Source: Halodesulfovibrio sp. (GTDB taxonomy: Bacteria; Desulfobacterota; Desulfovibrionia; Desulfovibrionales; Desulfovibrionaceae). Taken from it: DNA of 46,481 bases. How positions within the stretch are numbered: the stretch's first letter is position 1; each line of letters opens with the position of its first letter. Below, piece after piece: positions 26,560-35,325 of this stretch. The notes under the pieces are model-generated. The model saw only the letters and a program-made list of their open reading frames with translations. It had not been told where the DNA came from and did not search any database. The stretch is taken from contig QKEJ01000140.1 in the NCBI GenBank assembly GCA_003252375.1, forward strand, positions 1 to 46,481, read 5' to 3'. The translations under genes and the position numbers were made by a program.

Positions 26560-29274
26560 GTGAGTCCGGTCAAACTCGAGCAGATGTTCAAGCCCACATC
26601 CGTCACGGTCATCGGGGCAAGCGACGAACCGGGCAATCCCGGCAACACCATCCTCAAGAACCTCCTGTCGGGGAAATTCCTCGGCCCCGTGCTTCCGGTG
26701 GATCCAGAGGCAGACAGCGTCATGGACCTGCCGTGCTACGCCACCATTGATACGCTTCCCCTGACCCCGGACCTCGCCATTCTCTGTTCCCCACCCGAGA
26801 CCATCCCCTTCTACATCGAGGAACTCGGCAAGCGCGGCACCCAGAACGCCATCATCATGTCGCGCGGCTATTTCCGTTTCAACCGGGACAAGCTTGAGGT
26901 GCAGAAAAAGGCCCTGCTGGCCGTGGCGCGCAAGTTCCGGGTCCGGGTGCTGGGCCCCAACTGCCTGGGCTTCATCAACCCCTCGCTGGGCATCAACGCC
27001 AGCCTTGCCCAGCGCGACGCCCTCCCCGGCAAGGTCGCCTTTGTCACCCAGTCCGATGCGCTGTTCACCACGGTGCTCGACTGGGCGGCGTCCAAGAACA
27101 TAGGATTTTCCCATTTCGTCTCGCTGGGCGACCGGTACGACATCCACTTCGAGGATGTGCTCAACTACCTGAATGACGACATTTCCACCCGGGCCATCCT
27201 GCTCTACATCGAAACCATCGAGAACGCCCGCCAGTTCCTGTCCGCCGTGCGCGCACTGGCCCGCAACAAGCCCGTGCTGGTCATCAAGGCGGGGCGCTCC
27301 GAGGCCGGAGCCGCTGCCGCTGCCGCCCATTCCGGCATGCTGCTCGGTTCGGACGACGTGTACGACACGGCGTTCCGGCGCGCAGGCATGCTGCGCGTGT
27401 TCGACATCGACACCATGTTTGACACCGTGGAGACCATTGCCCTGGCCCGCCCGCTGCGCGGGGAACGGCTGGGCATCATCACCAACGGCGGGGGCCCCGG
27501 ATTTCTGGCCACGGACATGCTGCTGGAGGGCGGCGGCAGGCTCGCGGAACTGGATGACGAGACCTGCCAGAAGCTGGACAACGAACTGGGCAGCGCCTGG
27601 TCATACTGGAACCCGCTTATCATCAAGAGTGACGCCGACGGAGAAATGTACGCCAACGCCGTCCGCATCATGCTGCAGGACCCCAGCATCGACGCCCTGC
27701 TGATCATGCATGTCCCCGCCGCGGGCGTGGACAGTGCGGCCATTGCCGAACAGATCATGACAGCCTGTCGGAAGACCAAAAAGCTGATCCTGACCAGCTG
27801 GATGGGCATCGACGATGCCGAATCCGCCCGCAAGCGATTCACAGAGGCGGGGCTCCCCTCTTTCTTCACCCCGGACAAGGCCGTACGGGCCTTCCTGAAC
27901 CTCGTGCAATACCGCCGCAACCAGGACATGCTGGTGGAGGCCCCGGCCTCGCTGCCCGACGATTTTTCCCCCGACGCCTTCACGGCCCGGGGCATTGTGG
28001 TCAACGCCCTCGAAGAAAAGCGCCAGATGCTCACCGGCAAGGAGTCCGGGGCCATCCTTTCGGCATATGGCATTCCCGTGGTGGAAACCCGCCTCGCCGC
28101 CACCGTGGACGAGGCCGCCGCTGCCGCGGAAGCCATAGGCTTTCCCGTGGCCCTGAAGGTGAACTCGCCGGACATCTACCGCAAGTCGCTGGCGGGCGGG
28201 GTAGCCCTGGACCTGGAATCCGGCGAGGATGTCCGGCGTGCCGGGGAATCCATCGTGACCCGCGTGCGACAGACCCAGCCCGAGGCCCGCATCACCGGCT
28301 TCAGCGTTCAGCGCATGAGCCGCCGGGCGCGGGCACGGGAACTGGCCATAGAAACCGCCACGGACCCCGTATTCGGCCCCATCATCCGCTTCGGACAGGG
28401 CGGCTCCCTCGCCTCCATCGCGCTGGATACGCAGACGGCCCTGCCGCCCCTGAACATGAGCCTTGCGAACGAGCTTATCTCGCGCACCAAGATCGTCTCC
28501 CTGCTCAAGGGCAACCGGGACATTCCGTCCGCCAATCTGGACGCCATCCGCTCCGCCCTGGTCAAGGTCTCGCAGCTGGTCATCGACATTCCGGAAATTT
28601 TCGAGCTCGAAATTGATCCGCTCTTTGCGGATGAGGAAGGCGTGGTGGCGCTCGACGCCAACATCCGCGTGGCCTGGAGCCCAGCCTCCGGCACCGACCA
28701 GCTGGCCATACGCCCCTACCCGCGTGAGCTGGAGGAATGCGTCCAGCTGCGCAACGGCGCCAAGGTGGACATGCGGCCCATCCGTCCTGAGGATGAACCG
28801 GACCACTGGGATTTTCTTGAAAACATGTCTCCCCAGGACAAGCGGTTCCGCTTCTTCGGCAATGTGGCCACTCTGCCACGTTCCGAAATGATCAAGCTGA
28901 CCCAGATAGACTATGACCGGGAAATGGCCTTCATCGCCAAGGGAGAGGCCCCAGACGGTGTCATCAGAACGCTCGGCGTGGCCCGGGCCATGATCACCCC
29001 GGACAACGCCTCCGCGGAATTCGCCGTGGCCGTCCGCTCCGATCTCAAGCGCATGGGACTGGGGCGGCTGCTCATGGAAAAGATCATCCGCTACCTGCAA
29101 CAGCGGCACACGGCCCGCATCACCGGGGCGGCGCTCAGCGACAACAAGAACATGATTGAACTGGCACGAACGCTGGGATTTGTGGTAACCAAGGATTTTG
29201 ACGACGACGTCCACCACTTTGAAATGGACATGGAACACCCCCTTCCGCAAAACGAGGATGGAGAGCCGGCATGA
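26560..29274 (+). CDS. Acyl-CoA-synthetase-like GNAT acetyltransferase (Pat-like)
   Basis: A 904-residue protein with the layout of Salmonella Pat/YfiQ. It has an N-terminal CoA-binding domain (VTVIGASDEPGNPGNTI), succinyl-CoA-ligase-like domains with the AAAHSGMLLGSDDVYD segment, an ATP-grasp region (LTGKESGAILSAYGIPV and following), and a C-terminal GNAT domain (about 745-895) with VRSDLKRMGLGRLLMEKII as the acetyl-CoA-binding loop. In the known relatives the GNAT domain acetylates lysines of Acs and the synthetase part is regulatory. Divergence from acs supports the same role here. The alternative is an active ADP-forming acyl-CoA synthetase, since the His of AHSG is kept. GTG 26560 is chosen for its AGGGAG site; a GTG at 26455 is possible. 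The stop overlaps the next start by ATGA. Confidence 0.88.
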   Translation: MSPVKLEQMFKPTSVTVIGASDEPGNPGNTILKNLLSGKFLGPVLPVDPEADSVMDLPCYATIDTLPLTPDLAILCSPPETIPFYIEELGKRGTQNAIIMSRGYFRFNRDKLEVQKKALLAVARKFRVRVLGPNCLGFINPSLGINASLAQRDALPGKVAFVTQSDALFTTVLDWAASKNIGFSHFVSLGDRYDIHFEDVLNYLNDDISTRAILLYIETIENARQFLSAVRALARNKPVLVIKAGRSEAGAAAAAAHSGMLLGSDDVYDTAFRRAGMLRVFDIDTMFDTVETIALARPLRGERLGIITNGGGPGFLATDMLLEGGGRLAELDDETCQKLDNELGSAWSYWNPLIIKSDADGEMYANAVRIMLQDPSIDALLIMHVPAAGVDSAAIAEQIMTACRKTKKLILTSWMGIDDAESARKRFTEAGLPSFFTPDKAVRAFLNLVQYRRNQDMLVEAPASLPDDFSPDAFTARGIVVNALEEKRQMLTGKESGAILSAYGIPVVETRLAATVDEAAAAAEAIGFPVALKVNSPDIYRKSLAGGVALDLESGEDVRRAGESIVTRVRQTQPEARITGFSVQRMSRRARARELAIETATDPVFGPIIRFGQGGSLASIALDTQTALPPLNMSLANELISRTKIVSLLKGNRDIPSANLDAIRSALVKVSQLVIDIPEIFELEIDPLFADEEGVVALDANIRVAWSPASGTDQLAIRPYPRELEECVQLRNGAKVDMRPIRPEDEPDHWDFLENMSPQDKRFRFFGNVATLPRSEMIKLTQIDYDREMAFIAKGEAPDGVIRTLGVARAMITPDNASAEFAVAVRSDLKRMGLGRLLMEKIIRYLQQRHTARITGAALSDNKNMIELARTLGFVVTKDFDDDVHHFEMDMEHPLPQNEDGEPA

Positions 29275-29618
29275 GCGGCGCACAGAATCTCTGCATAGTC
29301 TGGAGCAGCCGGGACCCGGACGTTGCCCGCAACCTGGTCTGCATGTACGGCGGCAACGCCCTGCCCAAGGGATGGTGGGAGTCTGTCACCCTCATCGTCT
29401 GGGGCCCTTCGCAACTGCTGCTGGCCGGAGACGAAGCCCTGCAGCAGGAAATCGCCGCGCTGCAGGACCGCGGCGTGACGGTCATGGCCTGCCGCTCCTG
29501 CGCCGAGCGCTATGACATGGTGGAGACCATGGAAGCACTCCATCTCGACGTGGAATACGTGGGCGCGTTCTTTACAACCGTCCTCAAGGATGATTCCTGG
29601 CGGAGCGTCACCTTCTGA
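29271..29618 (+). CDS. DsrE/DsrF-like protein
   Basis: A 115-residue soluble protein of the DsrE-like fold (LCIVWSSRDPDVARNLVCMYG, then VTLIVWGPSQLLLAGDE, then MACRSCAERYDMVETMEAL). The C-x-x-C at MACRSCA sits where DsrE-family proteins carry reactive cysteines for sulfur transfer or binding. It is translationally coupled by ATGA overlap to the Pat-like gene, an unexpected partner. The function in this context is unknown; a sulfur-relay or thiol-sensing role is inferred from the family only. Confidence 0.82.
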   Translation: MSGAQNLCIVWSSRDPDVARNLVCMYGGNALPKGWWESVTLIVWGPSQLLLAGDEALQQEIAALQDRGVTVMACRSCAERYDMVETMEALHLDVEYVGAFFTTVLKDDSWRSVTF

Positions 29619-29650
29619 CGCACCAACGAACAGACGCATATGGATAGACA

Positions 29651-30457
29651 ATGACGTTCGCAGAATTACACCCCACACTGCAGGCACTGCTGGCCACCCT
29701 GTTCACATGGAGCATGACGGCGCTCGGCGCTGCCGTGGTCCTGTTCACCAAGAACGTCAGCAAAAAGGTGCTGGACGTCATGCTCGGCTTTGCCGCCGGT
29801 GTGATGATTGCGGCCAGCTACTGGTCCTTGCTGGCGCCCGCCATTGAAATGAGCGAGGGACTGGGCAGCCTGAAATGGGCACCGGCCCTGGTGGGCTTCC
29901 TTGCCGGCGCCTCCTTCCTGCGCCTTGTAGACATGTTTCTGCCCCACCTGCACATTCACGCCGATGCCAGCGAGGCCGAAGGCGTCAAGACGTCCTGGCA
30001 CCGGACCACCCTGCTTGTGCTGGCCATCACCCTGCACAACATTCCGGAAGGCCTGGCCGTGGGCGTGGCCTTCGGGGCCGTGGCTGCCGGCTATCCCTCC
30101 GCCACCCTGGCCGGGGCCATCGCCCTTGCCATCGGCATCGGCATACAGAACTTTCCGGAAGGGACGGCCGTGTCGGTCCCCCTGCGCCGGGAAGGCATGT
30201 CCCGAGGCAGGAGCTTCTGGTACGGCCAGCTTTCCGGCATCGTGGAACCCATTGCCGGGACGCTCGGCGCCATGGCCGTGGTCGTGGCCCAGCCCATGCT
30301 TCCCTATGCGCTGGCCTTTGCCGCCGGCGCCATGATCTTCGTGGTTGTGGAGGAGGTTATCCCGGAATCGCAGGCATCCGGCTACGGTGACCTTGCCACC
30401 ATGGGCTGCATTGTGGGGTTCGGCGTCATGATGACACTGGATGTGGCGCTGGGCTAA
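29651..30457 (+). CDS. ZIP-family metal transporter
   Basis: A 268-residue membrane protein of the ZIP family (ZupT/GufA type), which imports zinc, iron or other divalent metals. About eight membrane helices are visible. The two metal-binding helices carry TLHNIPEGLAVGVAFG and IGIQNFPEGTAVSVPL, and a His-containing loop (PHLHIHADASEAE) lies between helices 3 and 4. ATG 29651 is the first start in frame; the ribosome site is weak. It follows the DsrE-like gene by 32 nt and may be in the same transcript. Confidence 0.9.
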   Translation: MTFAELHPTLQALLATLFTWSMTALGAAVVLFTKNVSKKVLDVMLGFAAGVMIAASYWSLLAPAIEMSEGLGSLKWAPALVGFLAGASFLRLVDMFLPHLHIHADASEAEGVKTSWHRTTLLVLAITLHNIPEGLAVGVAFGAVAAGYPSATLAGAIALAIGIGIQNFPEGTAVSVPLRREGMSRGRSFWYGQLSGIVEPIAGTLGAMAVVVAQPMLPYALAFAAGAMIFVVVEEVIPESQASGYGDLATMGCIVGFGVMMTLDVALG

Positions 30458-30472
30458 CGGTTCCGTTCCGGG

Positions 30473-30495
30473 AGGGACAGGCCGTCCCTTGCCTT
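30473..30495 (+). terminator. Weak hairpin after the ZIP gene
   Basis: AGGGAC (30473-30478) pairs with GTCCCT (30484-30489) around AGGCC, followed by TGCCTTGTT. The stem is short and the T-run interrupted, so termination is doubtful. Confidence 0.3.
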
Positions 30496-30538
30496 GTTCC
30501 GGAAATCCCCTTACTACATACGGCGTAAGGGGACACTC

Positions 30539-31384
30539 ATGCAGGGAAACGCCTTCTCCCGCCTCATCATCACGCTCGCTCTCGCCTGTTCCGCCCTGCT
30601 CTCTGGAACGGTGCCGTGTCACGCCGCACCACCAGCACTTCAGGTGCTGACTGAAAACCTCGCCCCTTTCAACTACATCAAAGACAATACGTTGCACGGC
30701 GCCTGTGCGGACATTGTCCGCGAGCTCATCCGGCGAACCAATACCGACCTGCCCCGCGGCATCCGGGTGCTGCCGTGGTCGCGCGCCATGGCCATGGCCA
30801 AATCGCAGCCCAATGTCGCCCTGTTTTCCACCGTCCGGTCTCCGGAGCGGGAACGCCTCTTTCACTGGGTCGGCCCCATCTATGAATCACAGGTGGTCCT
30901 TTTCAAGCGTCACGGCACCGCCTGCTCACCCGTCTCGCTGGAGCAGGCCAAGCAATTCCGCGTAGGAGTCCTGCAGGACTATTATGAAGAGGAGTTGCTG
31001 CGCCGGAACGGATTCCCCGACATCTACAGCGTTCCGGGAGTTCCCGAACAGATCATCTATCTGCTGGCGCGGGACAGGGTGGACCTGTGGCTGCAGTCAT
31101 GGGCATCCGGCCGATACTACGCCCATCGGGCAGGCAAACCCCGCCACTGGCTGGAGGTGGTCCTGCCCGTGCAGCAGAACGAACTGTTCATCGCCTTTTC
31201 CAAGGACACCGATCCGGACATCATTGCCCGCTGGCAAAGCGCTCTGGACTCCATGCGCAAGGATGGATCCCTGCACGCCATCGTCAGCCATTTCGAGCAG
31301 ACCCTTGCCAGAGAGGAGGCGGTCGAACTCCCCGTGGATCTGCAGGAAACGCCTCTTGTACACTCGGAACACCCGCTGCCCTGA
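30539..31384 (+). CDS. Periplasmic family-3 solute-binding protein
   Basis: A 281-residue secreted protein. ATG 30539 has AAGGGGA 5 nt upstream and is followed by a signal peptide (LIITLALACSALL... ending CHAAP). The mature part opens with LQVLTENLAPFNYI and has ADIVRELIRR, RVLPWSRAMAMAK and FHWVGPIYESQ, typical of the amino-acid-type binding fold. It is related in style to the binding protein at 11460-12218. No transport partners are nearby. Its stop is 3 nt from the stop of the convergent hybrid kinase, a possible signalling partner. The ligand is unknown. Confidence 0.87.
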   Translation: MQGNAFSRLIITLALACSALLSGTVPCHAAPPALQVLTENLAPFNYIKDNTLHGACADIVRELIRRTNTDLPRGIRVLPWSRAMAMAKSQPNVALFSTVRSPERERLFHWVGPIYESQVVLFKRHGTACSPVSLEQAKQFRVGVLQDYYEEELLRRNGFPDIYSVPGVPEQIIYLLARDRVDLWLQSWASGRYYAHRAGKPRHWLEVVLPVQQNELFIAFSKDTDPDIIARWQSALDSMRKDGSLHAIVSHFEQTLAREEAVELPVDLQETPLVHSEHPLP

Positions 31385-31387
31385 CGC

Positions 31388-34300
31388 CTAGGCTCCCAAC
31401 AGAGCCTGCATGGTGGCAATAAGCGCATCCTTGCGAATGGGTTTGGGCATGTACTCGGAGCATCCGGCATCCAGACAGCGCTGTCTGTCATCAGCCATGG
31501 CGTTGGCGGTCAATGCCAGGATGGGCACCTGCGCATGGGCGGGAAGCTCACGGATGCGGCCTGCAATGGTGTACCCGTTCATTTCCGGCAACTCCATGTC
31601 CAGCAACACGATGTCGTACGCGTGCTGCTCCAGCATGCCCAGCCCCTCAAAGCCATTTTCCGCAAGGTCAAGCAAGGCGCCGGTCCGCTTGAGATACAGC
31701 GAGACCAAGACCCTGTTGCTCTCCGAATCATCCACATAGAGGACTCTGCGTCCGGCAAGAATCCCCTCGGTATCCACCGGGGAAGCCGACGACGAGGCAT
31801 CCGGCTCCTTGCGCCGTTCCTGCTTCGGCAAGGCACCACGCTCCGCCACTTCCAGCTGCACGGAAAAGGTGAACGTGCTGCCCTTGCCCAGCTCGCTTTT
31901 CGCCTGAATATCCCCTCCCATGAGGGTGACCAGCGTCCGGCAGATGGCAAGCCCCAGCCCAGTTCCGCCGTGGCGTCGGGTACTGGAGCTGTCTGCCTGA
32001 ACAAAGCTGTCGAAAACCTGACCAAGCTTTTCCGGTGCAATGCCCTCGCCGCTGTCCTGCACGCTGCACGACAGCATCACCGAACGCCCGGTACGCTCCA
32101 GCACCCCCAAGCGGACGACCACATAGCCGTCATCGGTAAACTTGACCGCATTTCCCACCAGATTCAGCAGCACCTGACGGAAACGCTGCACATCGCCGAC
32201 CACGAAGCGCGGCACGGTGGCCCCAATCCGGTGTCTGATGGCCAGCCCCTTCATCGTCGCCCGCACGGACAGAAGCCCCACACAGTCCTCGATGGCGCTG
32301 TGCAGGTCGAACGGCTCGCGCGCCAGCCGTATCTTGCCCGCTTCAATCTGCGACACGTCAAGAATGTCATTGATGATCTCGAGCAGATGCTCTCCGGAAG
32401 AGCGCAGCAGGGTGACAAGCGCCCGCTGGTTCTCGTCCAGCCCTCCCTCCTGCAGCAGGTCGGTCACACCTATAATGGCGTTCATGGGGGTCCTGATCTC
32501 ATGGCTCATGTTGGCGAGAAACAGACTCTTGGCCTGGTCCCGTGCCACGGCAGCCTCCCGCCCCTGCTCGGCTTCCTTCATCTGCTTGTGGCTGGTAACG
32601 TCTCCCACCATGCCTTCAATATACGCGATCTCGCCGTCCCCCCCCCGTACGGCCCGTACATTGGTGGAGAGCCACATCTGTTTTCCGTCCCGACGACGAG
32701 CCCGAAACTCGAAATTATTGACAATGCCGTCCCTCTCGAGGCGACGCAACAGCTCGGCCCTGTCATTCTCGTCCGCATACACCTGTGCCGCGATATCGGT
32801 AATGCCCCCAAGGAGCTGTTCGGGGTCCTTGTACCCCATCATCCGGACAAGCGCAGGATTCACGTTGAGATATCGCCCGTCGGGAGTACTCTGATAGATA
32901 CCCTCCACAGCATTTTCAAAAATGCCGCGCATGCGCTCCTCGGCGATCTTCAGGTCGGACACCAGCGCAGAGAAGGACGCCGAGGCGTCATTGATCACCT
33001 GGCAGAGTTCACCCAGTTCGTCTCCCGAGTCCACGGGCAGACGGGCCTCCAGCTCGCCGGCATGAAAACGGCGCACGCCTTCGGTAATGGTCGTTATCTT
33101 GCGTCTGAGCACCGTGGCCATCCAGATGGCGATACAGATGACAACGATCACCATGATCAGGGTGGACAGAGTGATATCCCGCATGGAGCGTGCCATGGAA
33201 TCGCGCAGCAACGACTGCGTGTCATCGTTCTGGGCACCCAGATATTCGGTAAACTCTGCAACCAGGGTTTCTATCTTATTGGCTGTCTGCGTTGCCGCCT
33301 GATGGAACTCGTCAACATTGGCCCCGATGGTCACATACCCGAATCCGCGCGGTGTACGCCCATACTGTCCGGTATGGTACGGAATGGCCGAAGCCGTGGT
33401 CAGCTTCCACAACCCGCTCCAGAAAATGACGAACGACCCTGAGCCCCCGTACTGCGTCAGGTTGTGCCACCCATCGCACTGCGGCGCGAAATTGAGATAC
33501 CGGCAATCCAGCCCCACAAAACCGGCCCGCATGAGTTCCCCGGAGGGCTTCTTGCTCAGGGACTGATGCTCAAAGGTGGGGATCCCGGGCAGAAATTCGG
33601 CAGAGGGGAGTCCCGATGCCTGCCAGGCCTCATAGATGGATTCCTCCAGCCACGGAGTGGCGGGGGCGCCCGTCTGCGGATCATAGCCGGCGATGAAGTA
33701 ATCCCGGGGATGCGAGATGTTTCTTCCCTCGTAATCCCACATGAAGGCATAATTGCCGCTCGAGGCGTCTGAAATATCGGTGTAGCGCTCTTCCGTGGGC
33801 AGGATGTGGTCCGTGAACTCCATGATGTGCGTGTGGTCAAGCGCCAGCGTCACCCAGCCGATCTGCTTGCCCTCCTGCAGCACGGGTGTGGCCCAGCGGA
33901 CGATCCCTTCAAAGCGGCGACCGACCGGATTCTCCTTGCCGGCGTACCCGGCCTGCTCCGGAGCAAAGGGGATATCCAAAGCCTTGGCGCGGGCAGGGGT
34001 GTACATCCCGACCACAGGACTGGGGACATATGCCCCTATCACATCGGAAACATAGATTCCCCCGGGCTTGAGCTTCCGAAGCTCGGGGTAGTAGCGTTCC
34101 GCCCGGCAATAGGTATTGGCCGGGTTACGGATATCGCGGAGAGTGGAGGCAAGACGCTCCGAGGTTGTGACCTTGACGACCTCGCGCCCGCGCATGTCCA
34201 CAAAGGTCATCTCCAGAAACAGAGGGCGCTGTTCCCGGCGCAGCCCCTCGGGAGGCCGGGAATGGAAGTCCTTGCTGTTGGCGATGTTCTTCGTCGGTAC

Positions 34301-34783
34301 ATACAGGCCGCCGGTGGCGTTGACAGCAGGCTCCCAGGCCGTGCCGTCCCCATTGAGAATCCATTCCGGCTGAACGATGACAGACCTTGAAAGCGGCGCA
34401 AGAAACCGACGGTAGGCCTCGGCGTTGACGGGCACAAGTGCCGCCTGCCTGATGTCCGCATCACGGGCATAGAGAAAGTCCGCAACCCTTCGGGCCGTGT
34501 CCGTGGAAAGGCGCTCGATGGCCTCCCGTGACTTGAGATCAAGTGCGCGGATGGAGCTGCTTGTGGCCGTGCTGCCCACGGTGCTGACCGTTCCCTGCGT
34601 CTCAAAGACCAACTGCTCCGTCTTTTCACGCACGGTCCAGCCAAGGGAGGAAATCAGGCTCCAGGAAAACCACGCAAGCGCCAGCAGCGGCAGCACCTTG
34701 ATGAGTACGAAAATGGTTACCAGCTTCCCCCGGATCCCCAAAGAACGCTTTGTCATCTGCCCCTGTCCTGTTTCCTCGTCCAT
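31388..34783 (-). CDS. Hybrid sensor histidine kinase with large periplasmic domain
   Basis: A 1131-residue hybrid kinase. A membrane helix near residues 22-48 and another near 548-568 enclose a periplasmic region of about 500 residues with Cache-like parts (RPLFLEMTFVDMRGREVVKV; WATPVLQEGKQIGWVTLALD). HAMP (about 570-625) and one PAS domain (about 640-750) follow. The dimerisation domain has His761 in MSHEIRTPMNAIIG; the ATPase has NLVGNAVKFTDDG, DSGEGI and GTGLGLA; a C-terminal receiver has Asp1062 in LLDMELPEMNG and Lys in MPKPIRK. The phosphate must pass on to an Hpt protein elsewhere. The start may be ATG 34783 or the Met nine residues later. The periplasmic domain is longer than usual for such kinases. 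Confidence 0.93.
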   Translation of the reverse strand: MDEETGQGQMTKRSLGIRGKLVTIFVLIKVLPLLALAWFSWSLISSLGWTVREKTEQLVFETQGTVSTVGSTATSSSIRALDLKSREAIERLSTDTARRVADFLYARDADIRQAALVPVNAEAYRRFLAPLSRSVIVQPEWILNGDGTAWEPAVNATGGLYVPTKNIANSKDFHSRPPEGLRREQRPLFLEMTFVDMRGREVVKVTTSERLASTLRDIRNPANTYCRAERYYPELRKLKPGGIYVSDVIGAYVPSPVVGMYTPARAKALDIPFAPEQAGYAGKENPVGRRFEGIVRWATPVLQEGKQIGWVTLALDHTHIMEFTDHILPTEERYTDISDASSGNYAFMWDYEGRNISHPRDYFIAGYDPQTGAPATPWLEESIYEAWQASGLPSAEFLPGIPTFEHQSLSKKPSGELMRAGFVGLDCRYLNFAPQCDGWHNLTQYGGSGSFVIFWSGLWKLTTASAIPYHTGQYGRTPRGFGYVTIGANVDEFHQAATQTANKIETLVAEFTEYLGAQNDDTQSLLRDSMARSMRDITLSTLIMVIVVICIAIWMATVLRRKITTITEGVRRFHAGELEARLPVDSGDELGELCQVINDASASFSALVSDLKIAEERMRGIFENAVEGIYQSTPDGRYLNVNPALVRMMGYKDPEQLLGGITDIAAQVYADENDRAELLRRLERDGIVNNFEFRARRRDGKQMWLSTNVRAVRGGDGEIAYIEGMVGDVTSHKQMKEAEQGREAAVARDQAKSLFLANMSHEIRTPMNAIIGVTDLLQEGGLDENQRALVTLLRSSGEHLLEIINDILDVSQIEAGKIRLAREPFDLHSAIEDCVGLLSVRATMKGLAIRHRIGATVPRFVVGDVQRFRQVLLNLVGNAVKFTDDGYVVVRLGVLERTGRSVMLSCSVQDSGEGIAPEKLGQVFDSFVQADSSSTRRHGGTGLGLAICRTLVTLMGGDIQAKSELGKGSTFTFSVQLEVAERGALPKQERRKEPDASSSASPVDTEGILAGRRVLYVDDSESNRVLVSLYLKRTGALLDLAENGFEGLGMLEQHAYDIVLLDMELPEMNGYTIAGRIRELPAHAQVPILALTANAMADDRQRCLDAGCSEYMPKPIRKDALIATMQALLGA

Positions 34784-35036
34784 ATTCAGGCCGGGCGTGC
34801 CCGGTTCCCGCCAACATACCGGCCGGTAATCATCTCTACCAACTTCGCAGATGAAGGCACTTTTGAAAAGAGTTATAGAGGGTTAACGCATTATAATTGC
34901 GCTACCCGCAACACGCTGCCGATACTCTCATCATCCAGCTCCTTCGCCCGCTCTGCAAAACACACCCTCTGCTCACAAAATTAAGAATCACAAAACACTG
35001 TTTAATCATCTTGTTTATAAAGATAAAATATAATGA

Positions 35037-35054
35037 TTGTGATTTTATTCACAT
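35037..35054. promoter_or_regulatory. CRP/FNR-type palindrome
   Basis: TGTGATTTTATTCACA (35038-35053) matches TGTGA-N6-TCACA at all ten conserved positions. Its centre is about 82 bp upstream of the start predicted from the promoter at 35092-35121. A CRP/FNR-superfamily regulator is expected; which member cannot be told. Confidence 0.65.
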
Positions 35055-35055
35055 A

Positions 35056-35090
35056 ATACCCCCAGAAATACCCCCCGATATTCCCGATGT
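35056..35090. repeat. Three tandem 12-nt units (ATACCCCC-type)
   Basis: ATACCCCCAGAA (35056-35067), ATACCCCCCGAT (35068-35079) and the weaker ATTCCCGATGT (from 35080) follow one another directly. They sit between the CRP/FNR-type palindrome and the candidate promoter, so they could be an additional operator. Confidence 0.45.
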
Positions 35091-35091
35091 A

Positions 35092-35121
35092 TTGTGAAAA
35101 AAGTGATTATTTTCCCATAAT
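35092..35121 (+). promoter_or_regulatory. Sigma-70-type promoter for the TauE operon
   Basis: TTGTGA (35092-35097) and CATAAT (35116-35121) are separated by 18 bases. The predicted start, near 35128, leaves a leader of about 200 nt before GTG 35326. Confidence 0.5.
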
Positions 35122-35325
35122 CGAATCGCCTTGCCCCGGGTGTCCACGGTTGCTAGATCGCGTTTACTGAAAAATTGTATCCAAACCGGACGATCCGCCT
35201 CTCGGCACCTGCCGGCCATCTTCGGAGAGGGCACAAGAATCCAGGCCAATCGGCGGCTGTTTCGCGCGTCATGAAACACTGCCTTTTTTCAAACCGACTT
35301 GCTTGCAACTGCTAAGGAGTACAAC

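Larger units (their letters stand above)
34784..35325. other. AT-rich divergent control region
   Basis: About 540 bases without a credible gene, between the hybrid kinase (-) and the TauE permease (+). It is far more AT-rich than its surroundings up to about 35120. It holds the CRP/FNR-type palindrome, the ATACCCCC tandem units and a sigma-70-type promoter listed separately, followed by a leader of about 200 nt before GTG 35326. A small open frame at 34897-35097 has no ribosome site and overlaps these elements, so it is not called. Confidence 0.7.

Noticed and set aside
34897-35097. A 66-codon open frame in the AT-rich control region
   Set aside because: No ribosome site and no recognisable protein; it overlaps the CRP/FNR-type palindrome and tandem units.
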